From Lachnospiraceae bacterium (GTDB lineage: Bacteria; Bacillota; Clostridia; Lachnospirales; Lachnospiraceae), in contig CAJTAL010000038.1 in assembly GCA_910574285.1 (NCBI GenBank), positions 1 to 42,924 on the forward strand: a stretch of 42,924 bases of DNA, written 5' to 3'. Positions within the stretch are counted from its first letter, which is position 1; each line of letters begins with the position of its first letter. The notes under the pieces were generated by a model. That model searched no databases and had not been told where the DNA came from. It saw only the letters and a program-made list of their open reading frames with translations. Shown here in pieces: positions 1 through 7,714 of the stretch. The translations under genes and the position numbers were made by a program.

Positions 1-14
1 ATATTAATTTAGGG

Positions 15-100
15 TTTTATACGAACTTTCTTATACACAAGTACTGTGGGAAAGGGCTTCTTCCTCTGAAAAGTTCGTATAAAAGCAGGGTTCGTATAAG
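15..100. repeat. 15-bp perfect inverted repeat with a third partial copy
   Basis: Bases 15-29 (TTTTATACGAACTTT) are the exact reverse complement of 70-84, with a 40-base loop. A third copy of the core, GTTCGTATAA, sits at 91-100, exactly where the transposase sequence breaks off. The arrangement looks like the end of a second small element or a recombination site that truncated the IS. There is no T-tract, so it is not a plain terminator. Confidence 0.6.
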
Positions 101-1121
101 ATATCCCAGCGCTTGCCATAAATACGGATGATTTCATTTTCATCCAGAGTTGTATCTGTGGAGATAAGGCACAAGTATTCCTTTTTCTTATTCCGATTAC
201 GGACATATACAACTTTAGCCGGAATAATTTCTCCATCTTTTACAACATCAACTACCACGGAAAGAAGGTATTTGGAACGACCACGTCTCTTTTTATTCCG
301 GTTATAGATTGTAATAAGAGACATATCTTCACCATTGTACCGAAAGAACATTTTGGGACTCTTTTTCACCATGCCAATGACATCATAGCCGATTGATTTT
401 ACAGCATGGAGCGTGCTTGGAGAAGAAAACCAACTGTCAAAAAGAACGTATTTGGCCGGAATATTAGCTTTTTTAGTGGCTTTTAAGAGTTCAAGCATCG
501 CCTGCGTTCCTTTTTGCATGGAAAGCATTCTTCTTTTGTATCCGACAGTTCGTTTATCAACCTCCGAAGCTTCGTTGACCCTGTTCTTTTTGTTTTCAGA
601 TGAGAGAAGGACGCTATTGACGGGAAGAAATGTGTTTCCATCTGACCATCCAAGTGTAAGCATACGAAATCCGAAACGGTATCTGTGATTAGCGTGATCA
701 TAAGCTTTTGCAAGAAGTTCTACTTTCTTAGGCGATTGCGTTCAAACATGGAATCATCAATGATCAATACATTTGCACGATCCCGTGAATCTAAAGGCAC
801 AATGGCATCCTTGATGATTCGTGAAGCTAACAGAGTCGTAAAGTGAAGCCAGTTAATCTGGATCATCTTCATGAATCGGTACACAGTATCCTTTGCAAAC
901 CCAGGAGAATTTTTTCCGGTAATCAGACTCATGTACATACTTCTGTTAGAAAAAATCAGCAAAAAAAGATACTGAAAAACCTCAACAACAGGAAATCCTT
1001 TTTTCTTATAAGCGTTAGAAGCCTTCAATGCAGAAGAAATATGGAATCTTGTAAAAAATCTTTTGATAGATTTCGAAATCTGCTTATCATTCTGGTTTGC
1101 TTGTGTTATACTTTTATTCAT
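31..1121 (-). pseudogene. IS4-like transposase, frameshifted and C-terminally truncated
   Basis: Reading leftwards from the ATG at 1121, the first part ends at a TAG at 720-722 right after MFERNRLRK. The protein continues in the -1 frame as KVELLAKAYDHANHRYRFGF and runs to about position 101. Joined, they give a DDE transposase: the first Asp lies in VLIIDDSMFER, the second in VLFDSWFSS, and the C-terminal Y-x2-R signature is in YGKRWDI. The glutamate that should follow this signature is missing, because the sequence leaves the family there and adds an unrelated tail ending at 31. The slip point reads CTAAGAAAG, which is not a canonical A6G programmed site, so a disabling mutation is more likely than regulated frameshifting. 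Confidence 0.75.
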
Positions 1122-1255
1122 AGCATGAGCCTCCGGTTTTAATTGTTTTTTGACAACTCAATTATACCAAACCAGACGGTTTCATGCTATTTTATTGCCA
1201 GTTTTTATTGAATTTTCAAGGTGCATCTGTGCTTATTCAAATGCGAAGTTTGAGT
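101..1255 (-). mobile_element. Decayed IS4-like insertion sequence
   Basis: This stretch holds a single DDE transposase gene on the minus strand plus its upstream flank. The right boundary can be placed near 1250-1260, because reading frame belonging to an ABC permease resumes there (in frame from about 1254). The left boundary is near 101, where transposase similarity stops just after a YGKRWDI motif and unrelated repeat sequence begins. I found no matching terminal inverted repeats or target duplication, so the left end is probably lost. The element cannot move by itself: its transposase is frameshifted and lacks the last catalytic segment. The family assignment rests on the Y-x2-R motif and the spacing of the two visible catalytic aspartates. 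Confidence 0.7.
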
Positions 1256-1997
1256 TATTAATTCATTTAAGCCGTATAATGACATGCTTCAGGACTTTCT
1301 GGCTCTTCCTAAAAGCTGGAATCTGGATACGTATATAGAGACCTGGACAAATTTTGATTTTCCGATGTTGATCGGGAATACCCTTGTATACACTGTATGT
1401 ACGGTGCTGCTTGTCGGGCTGCTTGCGCCTATGGCCGCCTACAAGCTGGCAAGGACGAAAGGAAAACTGTCAAACATATGTTTTGGACTGATCATCATAC
1501 CGATGATGGTGCCTTTCCAGTCGTATATGATTACGTTGACGAGGCTGGTGGCAGATTTTGGGCTGACAGGAAGCAGGATCGGATATGTACTGGTAAGTAC
1601 GGGACTCTGTATGCCTTTGGCTGTTTACATGATTCATGGATTTGTAAAAAATGTACCGATTGAGTTGGAAGAGTGTGCCTGTATCGACGGCGCCGGTAAA
1701 TTAAGAACATATTTTATTATTGTGCTTCCATTATTAAAGCCGATTCTGACGACGGTTGTGGTTCTGGATACTCTGGCCACCTGGAACGATATCATTACGA
1801 ACCAGTTGATCGTGGGCGGAAATGCGAAAGCGATGAATATCCAGAATGCACTTTACATGCAGTTTTCCGCACAGACGGCGGACTGGGAACATGCTCTGCC
1901 GGGTATTGTAATGTCCATGATTCCAAGTTTGATTTTCTTTGTGCTTATGCAGAAACATATTGTAGGCGGAGTAACGGCCGGAGCGGTGAAAGGTTAA
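1254..1997 (+). pseudogene. Sugar ABC transporter permease (MalG type), 5' end removed by IS
   Basis: The visible reading frame begins after a TGA at 1251-1253 and reads VINSFKPYNDMLQDFLALPKSW, matching the region that follows the first membrane helix in MalG-type permeases. It therefore lacks roughly the first 30-40 residues, including the first transmembrane segment, and starts at the IS junction. The rest is intact: five hydrophobic segments, the EAA-loop region (ELEECACIDGAGKLRTYFIIVLP type) that contacts the ATPase, and the usual C-terminal VTAGAVKG. An ATG at 1284 could start a 237-aa remnant without a ribosome site. It precedes the isomerase/epimerase gene by 20 bases, so both belonged to one carbohydrate operon whose upstream part lies outside the window. 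Confidence 0.85.
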
Positions 1998-2017
1998 GAA
2001 AAGAAAGGGAGGGTTTT

Positions 2018-2851
2018 ATGAGAATCGGAGTTTTGATTGAAATTTTCCGGGATACGGATATAGACGCAAAATTTGCGGAACTGCGTTCCATGGGAATGGA
2101 AAGCTGCCAGCTTGTCTGCTGGGATAAAGAGATTATGAATCAGGAAACTGCGGATAAGATAAATGTGGCGGTCGGACGCCGTAAAGTGGATATCACAGCG
2201 TTCTGGTGCGGATGGGACGGACCGAAAGTGTGGGATTTTTATGACGGACAGCTTACCCTGGGACTGGTGCCGGAAGCGTTTCGTTATGAAAGAGTGAAAA
2301 TGCTGCAGAAAGGTATTGCGTTTGCTGACATGATCCATGTCAAAGATGTGGCGACACATGTGGGATATATGCCTGAAAATCCATATGACCCCAATTATGC
2401 GGGTGTTCTTGCATGTTTGAAGGAATTGGTGAAACTGTGCAAGGAAAATGGGCAGAATTTCCTTTTTGAGACAGGGCAGGAGACTCCGGTTACGCTTAAA
2501 AGGGCGATACAGGATATAGAAAAAGATCTGGGGAGAGGGAATGTCGGGATTAATCTGGATCCTGCCAACCTGATTATGTACGGTAAGGCCAATCCCGTAG
2601 ATGCTTTGGAAGTATTCGGCGAATATGTTATGGGGATTCACGGCAAGGACGGGAAATATCCTACAGACGGTCATATGCTGGGGGATGAAGTTCCGCTTGG
2701 GAAAGGAAAGGTGAATTATCCTGCGTTTGTGGCAAAGCTGAAAGAAATCGGATATACGGGGGATATCACCATTGAGCGCGAGATCTCCGGAGAGGAACAG
2801 AAAAAAGATATTATTATGGCGAAAGAGGTTCTGGATGAATTGCTTTTTTAA
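2018..2851 (+). CDS. Sugar phosphate isomerase/epimerase (TIM barrel, AP-endonuclease-2 superfamily)
   Basis: The 277-aa protein has the layout of xylose-isomerase-like TIM barrels. Four putative divalent-metal ligands are visible in the expected order: Glu151 (FLFETGQE), Asp181 (NLDPAN), His208 (GIHGKDG) and Glu253 (TIERE). Members interconvert ketoses, epimerise sugars or act on inositol derivatives; the substrate cannot be read from the sequence. The start at 2018 has AAGGGAGG eight bases upstream. The gene follows the truncated sugar permease closely, suggesting it processes the sugar that this transporter imported. With the permease broken by the IS, its expression may now depend on a promoter inside the element or read-through. 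No signal peptide, so cytoplasmic. Confidence 0.82.
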   Translation: MRIGVLIEIFRDTDIDAKFAELRSMGMESCQLVCWDKEIMNQETADKINVAVGRRKVDITAFWCGWDGPKVWDFYDGQLTLGLVPEAFRYERVKMLQKGIAFADMIHVKDVATHVGYMPENPYDPNYAGVLACLKELVKLCKENGQNFLFETGQETPVTLKRAIQDIEKDLGRGNVGINLDPANLIMYGKANPVDALEVFGEYVMGIHGKDGKYPTDGHMLGDEVPLGKGKVNYPAFVAKLKEIGYTGDITIEREISGEEQKKDIIMAKEVLDELLF

Positions 2852-2887
2852 GAAACCAATAGAGGCATTTTAGCCTCTATTGGTTTC
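2852..2887. terminator. Convergent hairpin between isomerase and AraC genes
   Basis: A 15-bp perfect stem (2852-2866 with 2873-2887) and six-base loop lie between two convergent genes. The stop codon of the minus-strand AraC gene lies partly in the loop. The T-tracts on either side are weak, so efficiency is uncertain. Confidence 0.6.
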
Positions 2888-3724
2888 TCTGCATTGTTTC
2901 CGGTAAGCCAGTGGGCTCATTCCCTGAATACGGCGGAAGCTCTGGGAGAAATAGCTGGGGGAGGAGAAGCCCAGCATGTCGGCGATCTGGGAGAGGGACA
3001 TGCGGGTTTCTGCCAGGAGGTACAGGCTTTCCTGGATTCGGCAGGACAGCAGATAATTGATAGGAGAAGTGCCGTATTCCCGGCTGAAAGCATGAGCCAG
3101 GTAGTACTTGCTCACATGGGCTACGGCGGCCAGGTCGTCCAGGGTCAGGCTCTCCTTGAAATGATTTTCAATATAACGGCGCACTACGGCACATTCTTTG
3201 CTGGACTTATGGACGGACGGTACGAAGGTGACGGTAAACTGGCTGTGCCGCATGAGAAGAAGAAGTACGACCTCCAGCAAGTCCTGGCAGATGGTGCTGT
3301 AGCCGGGAAGCTTTCTTTCGATTTCTTTTAAAAGGCAGCGCAGATAGAACAAGATCTGTTCTCCGCCGGTCTGAAAATGAATAATAGAATATCCGTCTCC
3401 GCCGTCATCCCCGGAAATGGCCTCCAGTCCGTCTATGCCCATGACAATGTACTCCAGCGGCTGATCTTCAGAGCTGATTTCCGTGTGTTCGGTGCCGGGG
3501 TTGACGATGATTACATCATTGATGCCGATGGGCACAGTCTTTCCTGTGAGGCTTAAGCAGCCGGAGCCTCCCGTGACGAAGAACATCTCGGCGCATGGAT
3601 GGGTATGGAGGATAGAATGCCATTCAGGGCTGTAGCGGGTGACGCTGACATAGAGGAGCTTGGTGACGGAGCGGTCTACCGGGTTGACCGCCAGGGGATC
3701 AAGGACATAGTGACTGGTACTCAT
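2870..3724 (-). CDS. AraC-family transcriptional regulator of the GH112 operon
   Basis: The 284-aa protein has an N-terminal cupin-like sugar-sensing domain (HTHPCAEMFFVTGG near residue 40) and a C-terminal double helix-turn-helix of AraC type: LTLDDLAAVAHVSKYYLAHAF followed by LSQIADMLGFSSPSYFSQSF and the MSPLAYRK ending. The frame stays open upstream to 3850, but I start at the ATG at 3724, because AAAGGAGG lies eight to ten bases before it and the upstream residues look untranslated. The gene is divergent from the lipoprotein/permease/phosphorylase operon across a 435-bp AT-rich spacer, the usual position of a local carbohydrate activator. Lacto-N-biose or galacto-N-biose as inducer is an inference from the operon content. 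Confidence 0.88.
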   Translation of the reverse strand: MSTSHYVLDPLAVNPVDRSVTKLLYVSVTRYSPEWHSILHTHPCAEMFFVTGGSGCLSLTGKTVPIGINDVIIVNPGTEHTEISSEDQPLEYIVMGIDGLEAISGDDGGDGYSIIHFQTGGEQILFYLRCLLKEIERKLPGYSTICQDLLEVVLLLLMRHSQFTVTFVPSVHKSSKECAVVRRYIENHFKESLTLDDLAAVAHVSKYYLAHAFSREYGTSPINYLLSCRIQESLYLLAETRMSLSQIADMLGFSSPSYFSQSFRRIQGMSPLAYRKQCRETNRG

Positions 3725-4063
3725 AAAAACGGCCTCCTTTGGCGGGGCGGATGTCTGGCAGCGCCCCTGAGATTTTCTGTAAATGGTGTAAAAAGAGCAA
3801 TTAAAATAAAGAAATAGACAATATATATAAAAAGTTTTTTCTATATACATCTGGTATAATAATCTTATTATAATATCAAATTATTAAAATGACAAGAATA
3901 AGCCCTGAATATACAAAATAATAAGGAAATTTTATCAAAGTCAGGAAAGGAGAAAAAGAGAGAATTCCGTCAATATGCATATGGTTACAGAGGAAAATAA
4001 GATACATTTTTACAAAAATATCCAAAATAAGCAAGATATATAAAGAAATAAGCAATATCGGTA

Positions 4064-4092
4064 TTGGAAAAAACAGATATGATTGCTATACT
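4064..4092 (+). promoter_or_regulatory. Promoter of the GH112 sugar operon
   Basis: TTGGAA (4064-4069), 17-base spacer, TATACT (4087-4092). It lies about 68 bases upstream of the binding-protein start. The remaining 3725-4063 spacer is very AT-rich, includes TATAATA-like stretches near 3855-3885 that could serve the divergent regulator, and holds no gene. Confidence 0.65.
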
Positions 4093-4159
4093 TAAGGCAG
4101 ACAGTTAAGAGGGACATAAGAACCTAAGAAACAAAATTTTATAACAGGAGGTAGAAATT

Positions 4160-5533
4160 ATGAAAAAGATACTCAGTATCCTTTTGGTGTCTGCACTTAC
4201 CGTGTCCGTATTGGCCGGGTGCTCTTCTGGCAAGAAGGAGGAAGCGCCTGCAGAGGGAGAATCTGCAGGAGGATCAGAAGAAGGAGGCATTACCGTTGCC
4301 GCGATTGAGACTGCTTACGGCAGCAAGATGTGGGAGGATGTATGCGCGGCTTTTACAGAAGAGACAGGGATTGATGTAGAGTTGATCACGGATAAGAATC
4401 TGGAAGATGTGATCGGGCCGTCCATGCAGGGCGGAGATTATCCGGATGTGATTCATCTGGCAACCGGCCGCGAGAAGGCTCTTACAGAGACTTTTATCAA
4501 GGATCAGAATATTGTGGAAATCACCGATGTTCTGTCTATGACAGTGCCGGGCGAGTCTGAAAAAGTAGGCGATAAGATTGCCGGCGGCTTTACCGAGACC
4601 AGCCTGACGAATCCTTACGGAGACGGCAAGACATATCTTGCTCCAATGTTCTATTCTCCTTGCGGCCTGTTCTATAATGCAGGACTGATGGAGGAGAAAG
4701 GCTGGGAAGTGCCGGCTACATGGGATGAGATGTGGGAGCTGGGAGATAAGGCTAAGGCAGAAGGTATCTCTTTGTTTACTTATCCTACAACCGGTTATTT
4801 TGACGCATTTTTCTATGCGCTGATGTATTCTGTAGGCGGTCCAGAGTTCTTTGACAAAGCAACCAATTACGAGGAAGGAATCTGGGATTCTGACGAGGCA
4901 AAGACCTGTTTTGATATCGTAGCAAAACTTGCCAGCTATACGGAGCCTACCACACCTTCTCAGGCAAACGACCAGGATTTCACGAAGAACCAGCAGCTTG
5001 TCCTTGATAACAAGGCTCTGTTCATGCCGAACGGCACATGGATCGTAGGCGAGATGGCAGAGGCTCCGAGAGCGGACGGCTTCAAGTGGGGTATGACAGC
5101 TCTGCCGGCAGTAAAAGAAGGCGGCGACAGCTACAGCTATACATGGTTCGAGCAGGCATGGATCCCGGGCGGCGCCGAGAATCAGGATGATGCGAAACAG
5201 TTTATCGCGTTCCTGTACAGCGACAAAGCATGCGAGCTTTTTGCAGGCGCTGTTAATGCGGACGGCGAGCCGGCACCGGCAATTCAGCCTGTACTTGGTA
5301 TTGCCGATACACTGGAAGGCGACAATCAGATGTTCTATTCCATCTATGACAATGGCGCTAAGGCTGCTATGGGTAATTTTGCCGCATATGACAGCGGAGT
5401 CGTTGGAGTCAGCAACCGTGAAGTATGGTTTGATCCGGTTAACTCTCTCGTATCCGGCAATATGACGGAAGAGGAGTGGATTAATGGAATCAAAGAGATC
5501 AATGACCAGATGCGCGAGAATATGGTCCAGTAG
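4160..5533 (+). CDS. Sugar ABC transporter substrate-binding lipoprotein (family 1)
   Basis: The 457-aa protein starts with a lipoprotein signal peptide: KK, a hydrophobic core, then the lipobox LAGC with the lipidated Cys at residue 21, followed by a Ser/Gly/Glu-rich linker. The body is a family-1 extracellular solute-binding fold of the N-acetylglucosamine/diacetylchitobiose-binding type. It should sit on the outer face of the membrane and deliver an oligosaccharide to the two permeases downstream. The GH112 enzyme in the same operon makes lacto-N-biose (Gal-beta-1,3-GlcNAc) or galacto-N-biose the likely ligand, comparable in role to GltA of bifidobacteria. AGGAGG precedes the start by eight bases. 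A strong terminator directly behind the gene would make it more abundant than the permeases. Confidence 0.9.
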   Translation: MKKILSILLVSALTVSVLAGCSSGKKEEAPAEGESAGGSEEGGITVAAIETAYGSKMWEDVCAAFTEETGIDVELITDKNLEDVIGPSMQGGDYPDVIHLATGREKALTETFIKDQNIVEITDVLSMTVPGESEKVGDKIAGGFTETSLTNPYGDGKTYLAPMFYSPCGLFYNAGLMEEKGWEVPATWDEMWELGDKAKAEGISLFTYPTTGYFDAFFYALMYSVGGPEFFDKATNYEEGIWDSDEAKTCFDIVAKLASYTEPTTPSQANDQDFTKNQQLVLDNKALFMPNGTWIVGEMAEAPRADGFKWGMTALPAVKEGGDSYSYTWFEQAWIPGGAENQDDAKQFIAFLYSDKACELFAGAVNADGEPAPAIQPVLGIADTLEGDNQMFYSIYDNGAKAAMGNFAAYDSGVVGVSNREVWFDPVNSLVSGNMTEEEWINGIKEINDQMRENMVQ

Positions 5534-5550
5534 TAAAAAGTGAATGAGGG

Positions 5551-5585
5551 AACGGCGGTGGCAGGCTGCTCACCGCCGTTTTTTA
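5551..5585 (+). terminator. Attenuating terminator after the binding-protein gene
   Basis: A perfect 10-bp GC-rich stem, AACGGCGGTG (5551-5560) with CACCGCCGTT (5571-5580), is followed by a T-tract. Its position inside the operon suggests partial termination that sets a high binder-to-permease ratio. Confidence 0.85.
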
Positions 5586-5629
5586 AACAGGAAACAGAAA
5601 ATCCCAAGGGGGGAAAGGAGTTCTGACCT

Positions 5630-6517
5630 ATGAAGAAACGTTCAGGCCGCAGCCGGTTTGTATTTTTATGCGCGGCGCCCGCAGTGCTGCTGTTTATGGT
5701 CTTTATGATTATTCCTACCATAAATGTATTTCGTATGTCGCTGTTTCAGCGCAGCGCTTATTCTGTCAATGAGAAGTTTGTGGGGATGGAGAATTTTGCG
5801 CGCCTTATGAGCGATAAGAATTTTATCCGCTCTATGCAGAACACGATCCTTCTGATCGTGGTGGTGACTATCGTTACCTTTGCCTTTGCGCTTGTGTTTG
5901 CAGCGATCCTGACCAGGGAGAAGATCAAAGGGCAGAATTTTTTCCGGATTATCTTTTATATCCCGAATATTTTGTCCGTAGTAGTAATCTCGGCTATTTT
6001 CAGCGCCATTTATGATACCAATAACGGTATGCTGAACAGCCTGTTATCCTTGTTTTCAGGGAAGACGGTGGCAATTTTGTGGAAGGGAGAGAATATGGTC
6101 ATGACCAGCCTGATCATTGCCATGATCTGGCAGGCTATCGGTTATTATATGGTCATGTATATGGCGTCCATGGCCAGTGTCCCCCAGAGTCTGTATGAGA
6201 GTGCGGGGCTGGACGGAGCGGGCCGGATTACTCAGTTCTTCCAGATTACGTTACCGCTGATCTGGACGAATATCCGTACTACGCTGACATTCTTTATTAT
6301 CAGTACGATTAACATGGCGTTCCTCTTTGTAAAGGCCATGACGTCCGGCGGTCCAAACGGCGCCTCCGAGGTGGTGCTGTCTTATATGTACAAGCAGGCT
6401 TATACCAACTCTTCCTATGGCTACGGAATGGCGATAGGCGCGCTGGTCTTCCTCTTTTCCTTTGGATTATCGGCGTTGGTGAATGTGGTTACCAGGCGTG
6501 AACCGCTGGAATTTTAA
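5630..6517 (+). CDS. Sugar ABC transporter permease (MalF type)
   Basis: The 295-aa integral membrane protein has six predicted hydrophobic segments. The conserved cytoplasmic EAA loop is visible as LYESAGLDGAGRITQFF, the docking site for the ATPase. The C-terminus carries the usual run of hydrophobic residues followed by TRREPLEF. It forms a heterodimer with the next permease to carry the bound disaccharide inward. The start follows AAAGGAG by about ten bases, and the stop is 12 bases before the next gene, so the two are co-translated. No ATPase is found in the operon, as is common in Clostridia where one MsmK-like ATPase energises several sugar systems. Confidence 0.92.
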   Translation: MKKRSGRSRFVFLCAAPAVLLFMVFMIIPTINVFRMSLFQRSAYSVNEKFVGMENFARLMSDKNFIRSMQNTILLIVVVTIVTFAFALVFAAILTREKIKGQNFFRIIFYIPNILSVVVISAIFSAIYDTNNGMLNSLLSLFSGKTVAILWKGENMVMTSLIIAMIWQAIGYYMVMYMASMASVPQSLYESAGLDGAGRITQFFQITLPLIWTNIRTTLTFFIISTINMAFLFVKAMTSGGPNGASEVVLSYMYKQAYTNSSYGYGMAIGALVFLFSFGLSALVNVVTRREPLEF

Positions 6518-6529
6518 GGAGGGGAGTCA

Positions 6530-7417
6530 ATGGAACGGACGAAAAGATCATCAGCCGAAGGGCTGTATAAAGTATTTATCTATGTGGCGCTGATTACCCT
6601 TGCGGTCTCCATCATTGTGCCGGTGGCCTGGGTGTTTATGGCGTCCATCAAGGAGAATAGTGAGTTTTACGGAAATCCGTGGGCAAAGCCCGCCGGATTC
6701 TATATCCAGAATTTTGCCGATGCCTGGGGAAAGGCCAGGATGGGCGAATACATGCTGAATTCTGTTCTGGTTACGGCGCTGGCCTTGCTGATCCTGCTTG
6801 TAGTGGCGCTTCCGGCGGCCTACGTGCTGTCTCGTTTTGAGTTTAAGGGACGGAAATTATTAAATGTGTTGTTTATGGGCGGTCTTTTTATCAATGTAAA
6901 TTATATTGTAGTGCCTATCTTCCTCATGCTGGTGGACGGAGACAAATTTTTGCAGGGGATGGTAGGGAGCGGTTTTCTGCTCAATAATATATTTGTGCTG
7001 GCTTTAGTCTATGCGTCTACGGCGCTGCCCTTTACTATTTATCTTCTGTCGGGATACTTTTCCACCCTGGCGCACGATTATGAGGAAGCGGCCTATATTG
7101 ACGGAGCCGGTTACGGAAAGACCATGATAGAGATTATCTTCCCTATGGCCCAGCCATCGATCATTACAGTGATCTTATTCAATTTCCTGTCTTTCTGGAA
7201 TGAATATATCATTGCCATGACGCTGCTGTCGGATCCGAAGGGCGGAAAGACGCTGCCGGTGGGGCTGATGCAGCTCACTCAGGCGCAGCAGTCGGCGGCT
7301 CAGTACGGCCAGCTTTATGCGGGCCTTGTGCTTGTTATGCTTCCTACCCTGATCCTTTACATATGTGTACAGAAAAAGCTGACGCAGGGCATGACTCTGG
7401 GCGGATTGAAAGGGTAA
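6530..7417 (+). CDS. Sugar ABC transporter permease (MalG type)
   Basis: The 295-aa protein is the second half of the permease pair. Its first helix follows a short cytoplasmic N-terminus; the EAA loop reads YEEAAYIDGAGYGKTMIEI and is followed by the WNEYIIAM segment. The protein ends in the standard GMTLGGLKG. A GGAGGGGAG ribosome site overlaps the spacer after the upstream permease, indicating translational coupling. Compared with the truncated MalG-type gene at the left end of the window this one is complete, showing what the IS-hit copy has lost. Location is the cytoplasmic membrane; the substrate is inferred from the neighbouring GH112 gene. Confidence 0.92.
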   Translation: MERTKRSSAEGLYKVFIYVALITLAVSIIVPVAWVFMASIKENSEFYGNPWAKPAGFYIQNFADAWGKARMGEYMLNSVLVTALALLILLVVALPAAYVLSRFEFKGRKLLNVLFMGGLFINVNYIVVPIFLMLVDGDKFLQGMVGSGFLLNNIFVLALVYASTALPFTIYLLSGYFSTLAHDYEEAAYIDGAGYGKTMIEIIFPMAQPSIITVILFNFLSFWNEYIIAMTLLSDPKGGKTLPVGLMQLTQAQQSAAQYGQLYAGLVLVMLPTLILYICVQKKLTQGMTLGGLKG

Positions 7418-7426
7418 GGTGAGAGT

Positions 7427-7624
7427 ATGAGATTTTGGAGAGAGCATGGGAAGTTAAGAATTATTATTATGATTGTATTCTTTGGGGCAGGTCTGGCAAT
7501 GGTGATAGGAGGCTGGAAGCTGACGGGAAAGATCACTGGTCTGGGGATTATGATCCTGGGGCTTGTATTTCTTCTGTCGGCACTTATGATATATAATAAG
7601 CCGTTTGAAGATCCGAAACGCTAG
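7427..7624 (+). CDS. Small two-helix membrane protein
   Basis: The 65-aa protein has a basic N-terminus (MRFWREHGKLR), two hydrophobic stretches (about residues 12-30 and 35-56) separated by a short glycine/lysine turn, and a polar tail. It starts nine bases after the permease stop with GGTGAGAGT as a weak ribosome site, so it belongs to the transporter operon. Similar small membrane proteins (a DUF6903-like type, recalled, not checked) accompany sugar ABC operons in Lachnospiraceae. Its function is unknown; a permease accessory or stabilising subunit is one possibility. No catalytic residues or metal motifs are visible. Confidence 0.7.
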   Translation: MRFWREHGKLRIIIMIVFFGAGLAMVIGGWKLTGKITGLGIMILGLVFLLSALMIYNKPFEDPKR

Positions 7625-7714
7625 TACAGCGATTTTTCGGCATGCTTTAAGGCGGACTCAGTGAGGCGGGTATGATTTAGCACTATAAAAGAGAGGATTA
7701 CCGAGGTATAGCAG

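Noticed and set aside
720..722. Programmed -1 frameshift in the transposase
   Set aside because: The slip site CTAAGAAAG is not a canonical heptamer, and the protein is also truncated at its C-terminus, so decay is more likely.
1994..2674. 226-codon minus-strand frame opposite the isomerase
   Set aside because: It is the antisense of a well supported gene, with no ribosome site and no family pattern.
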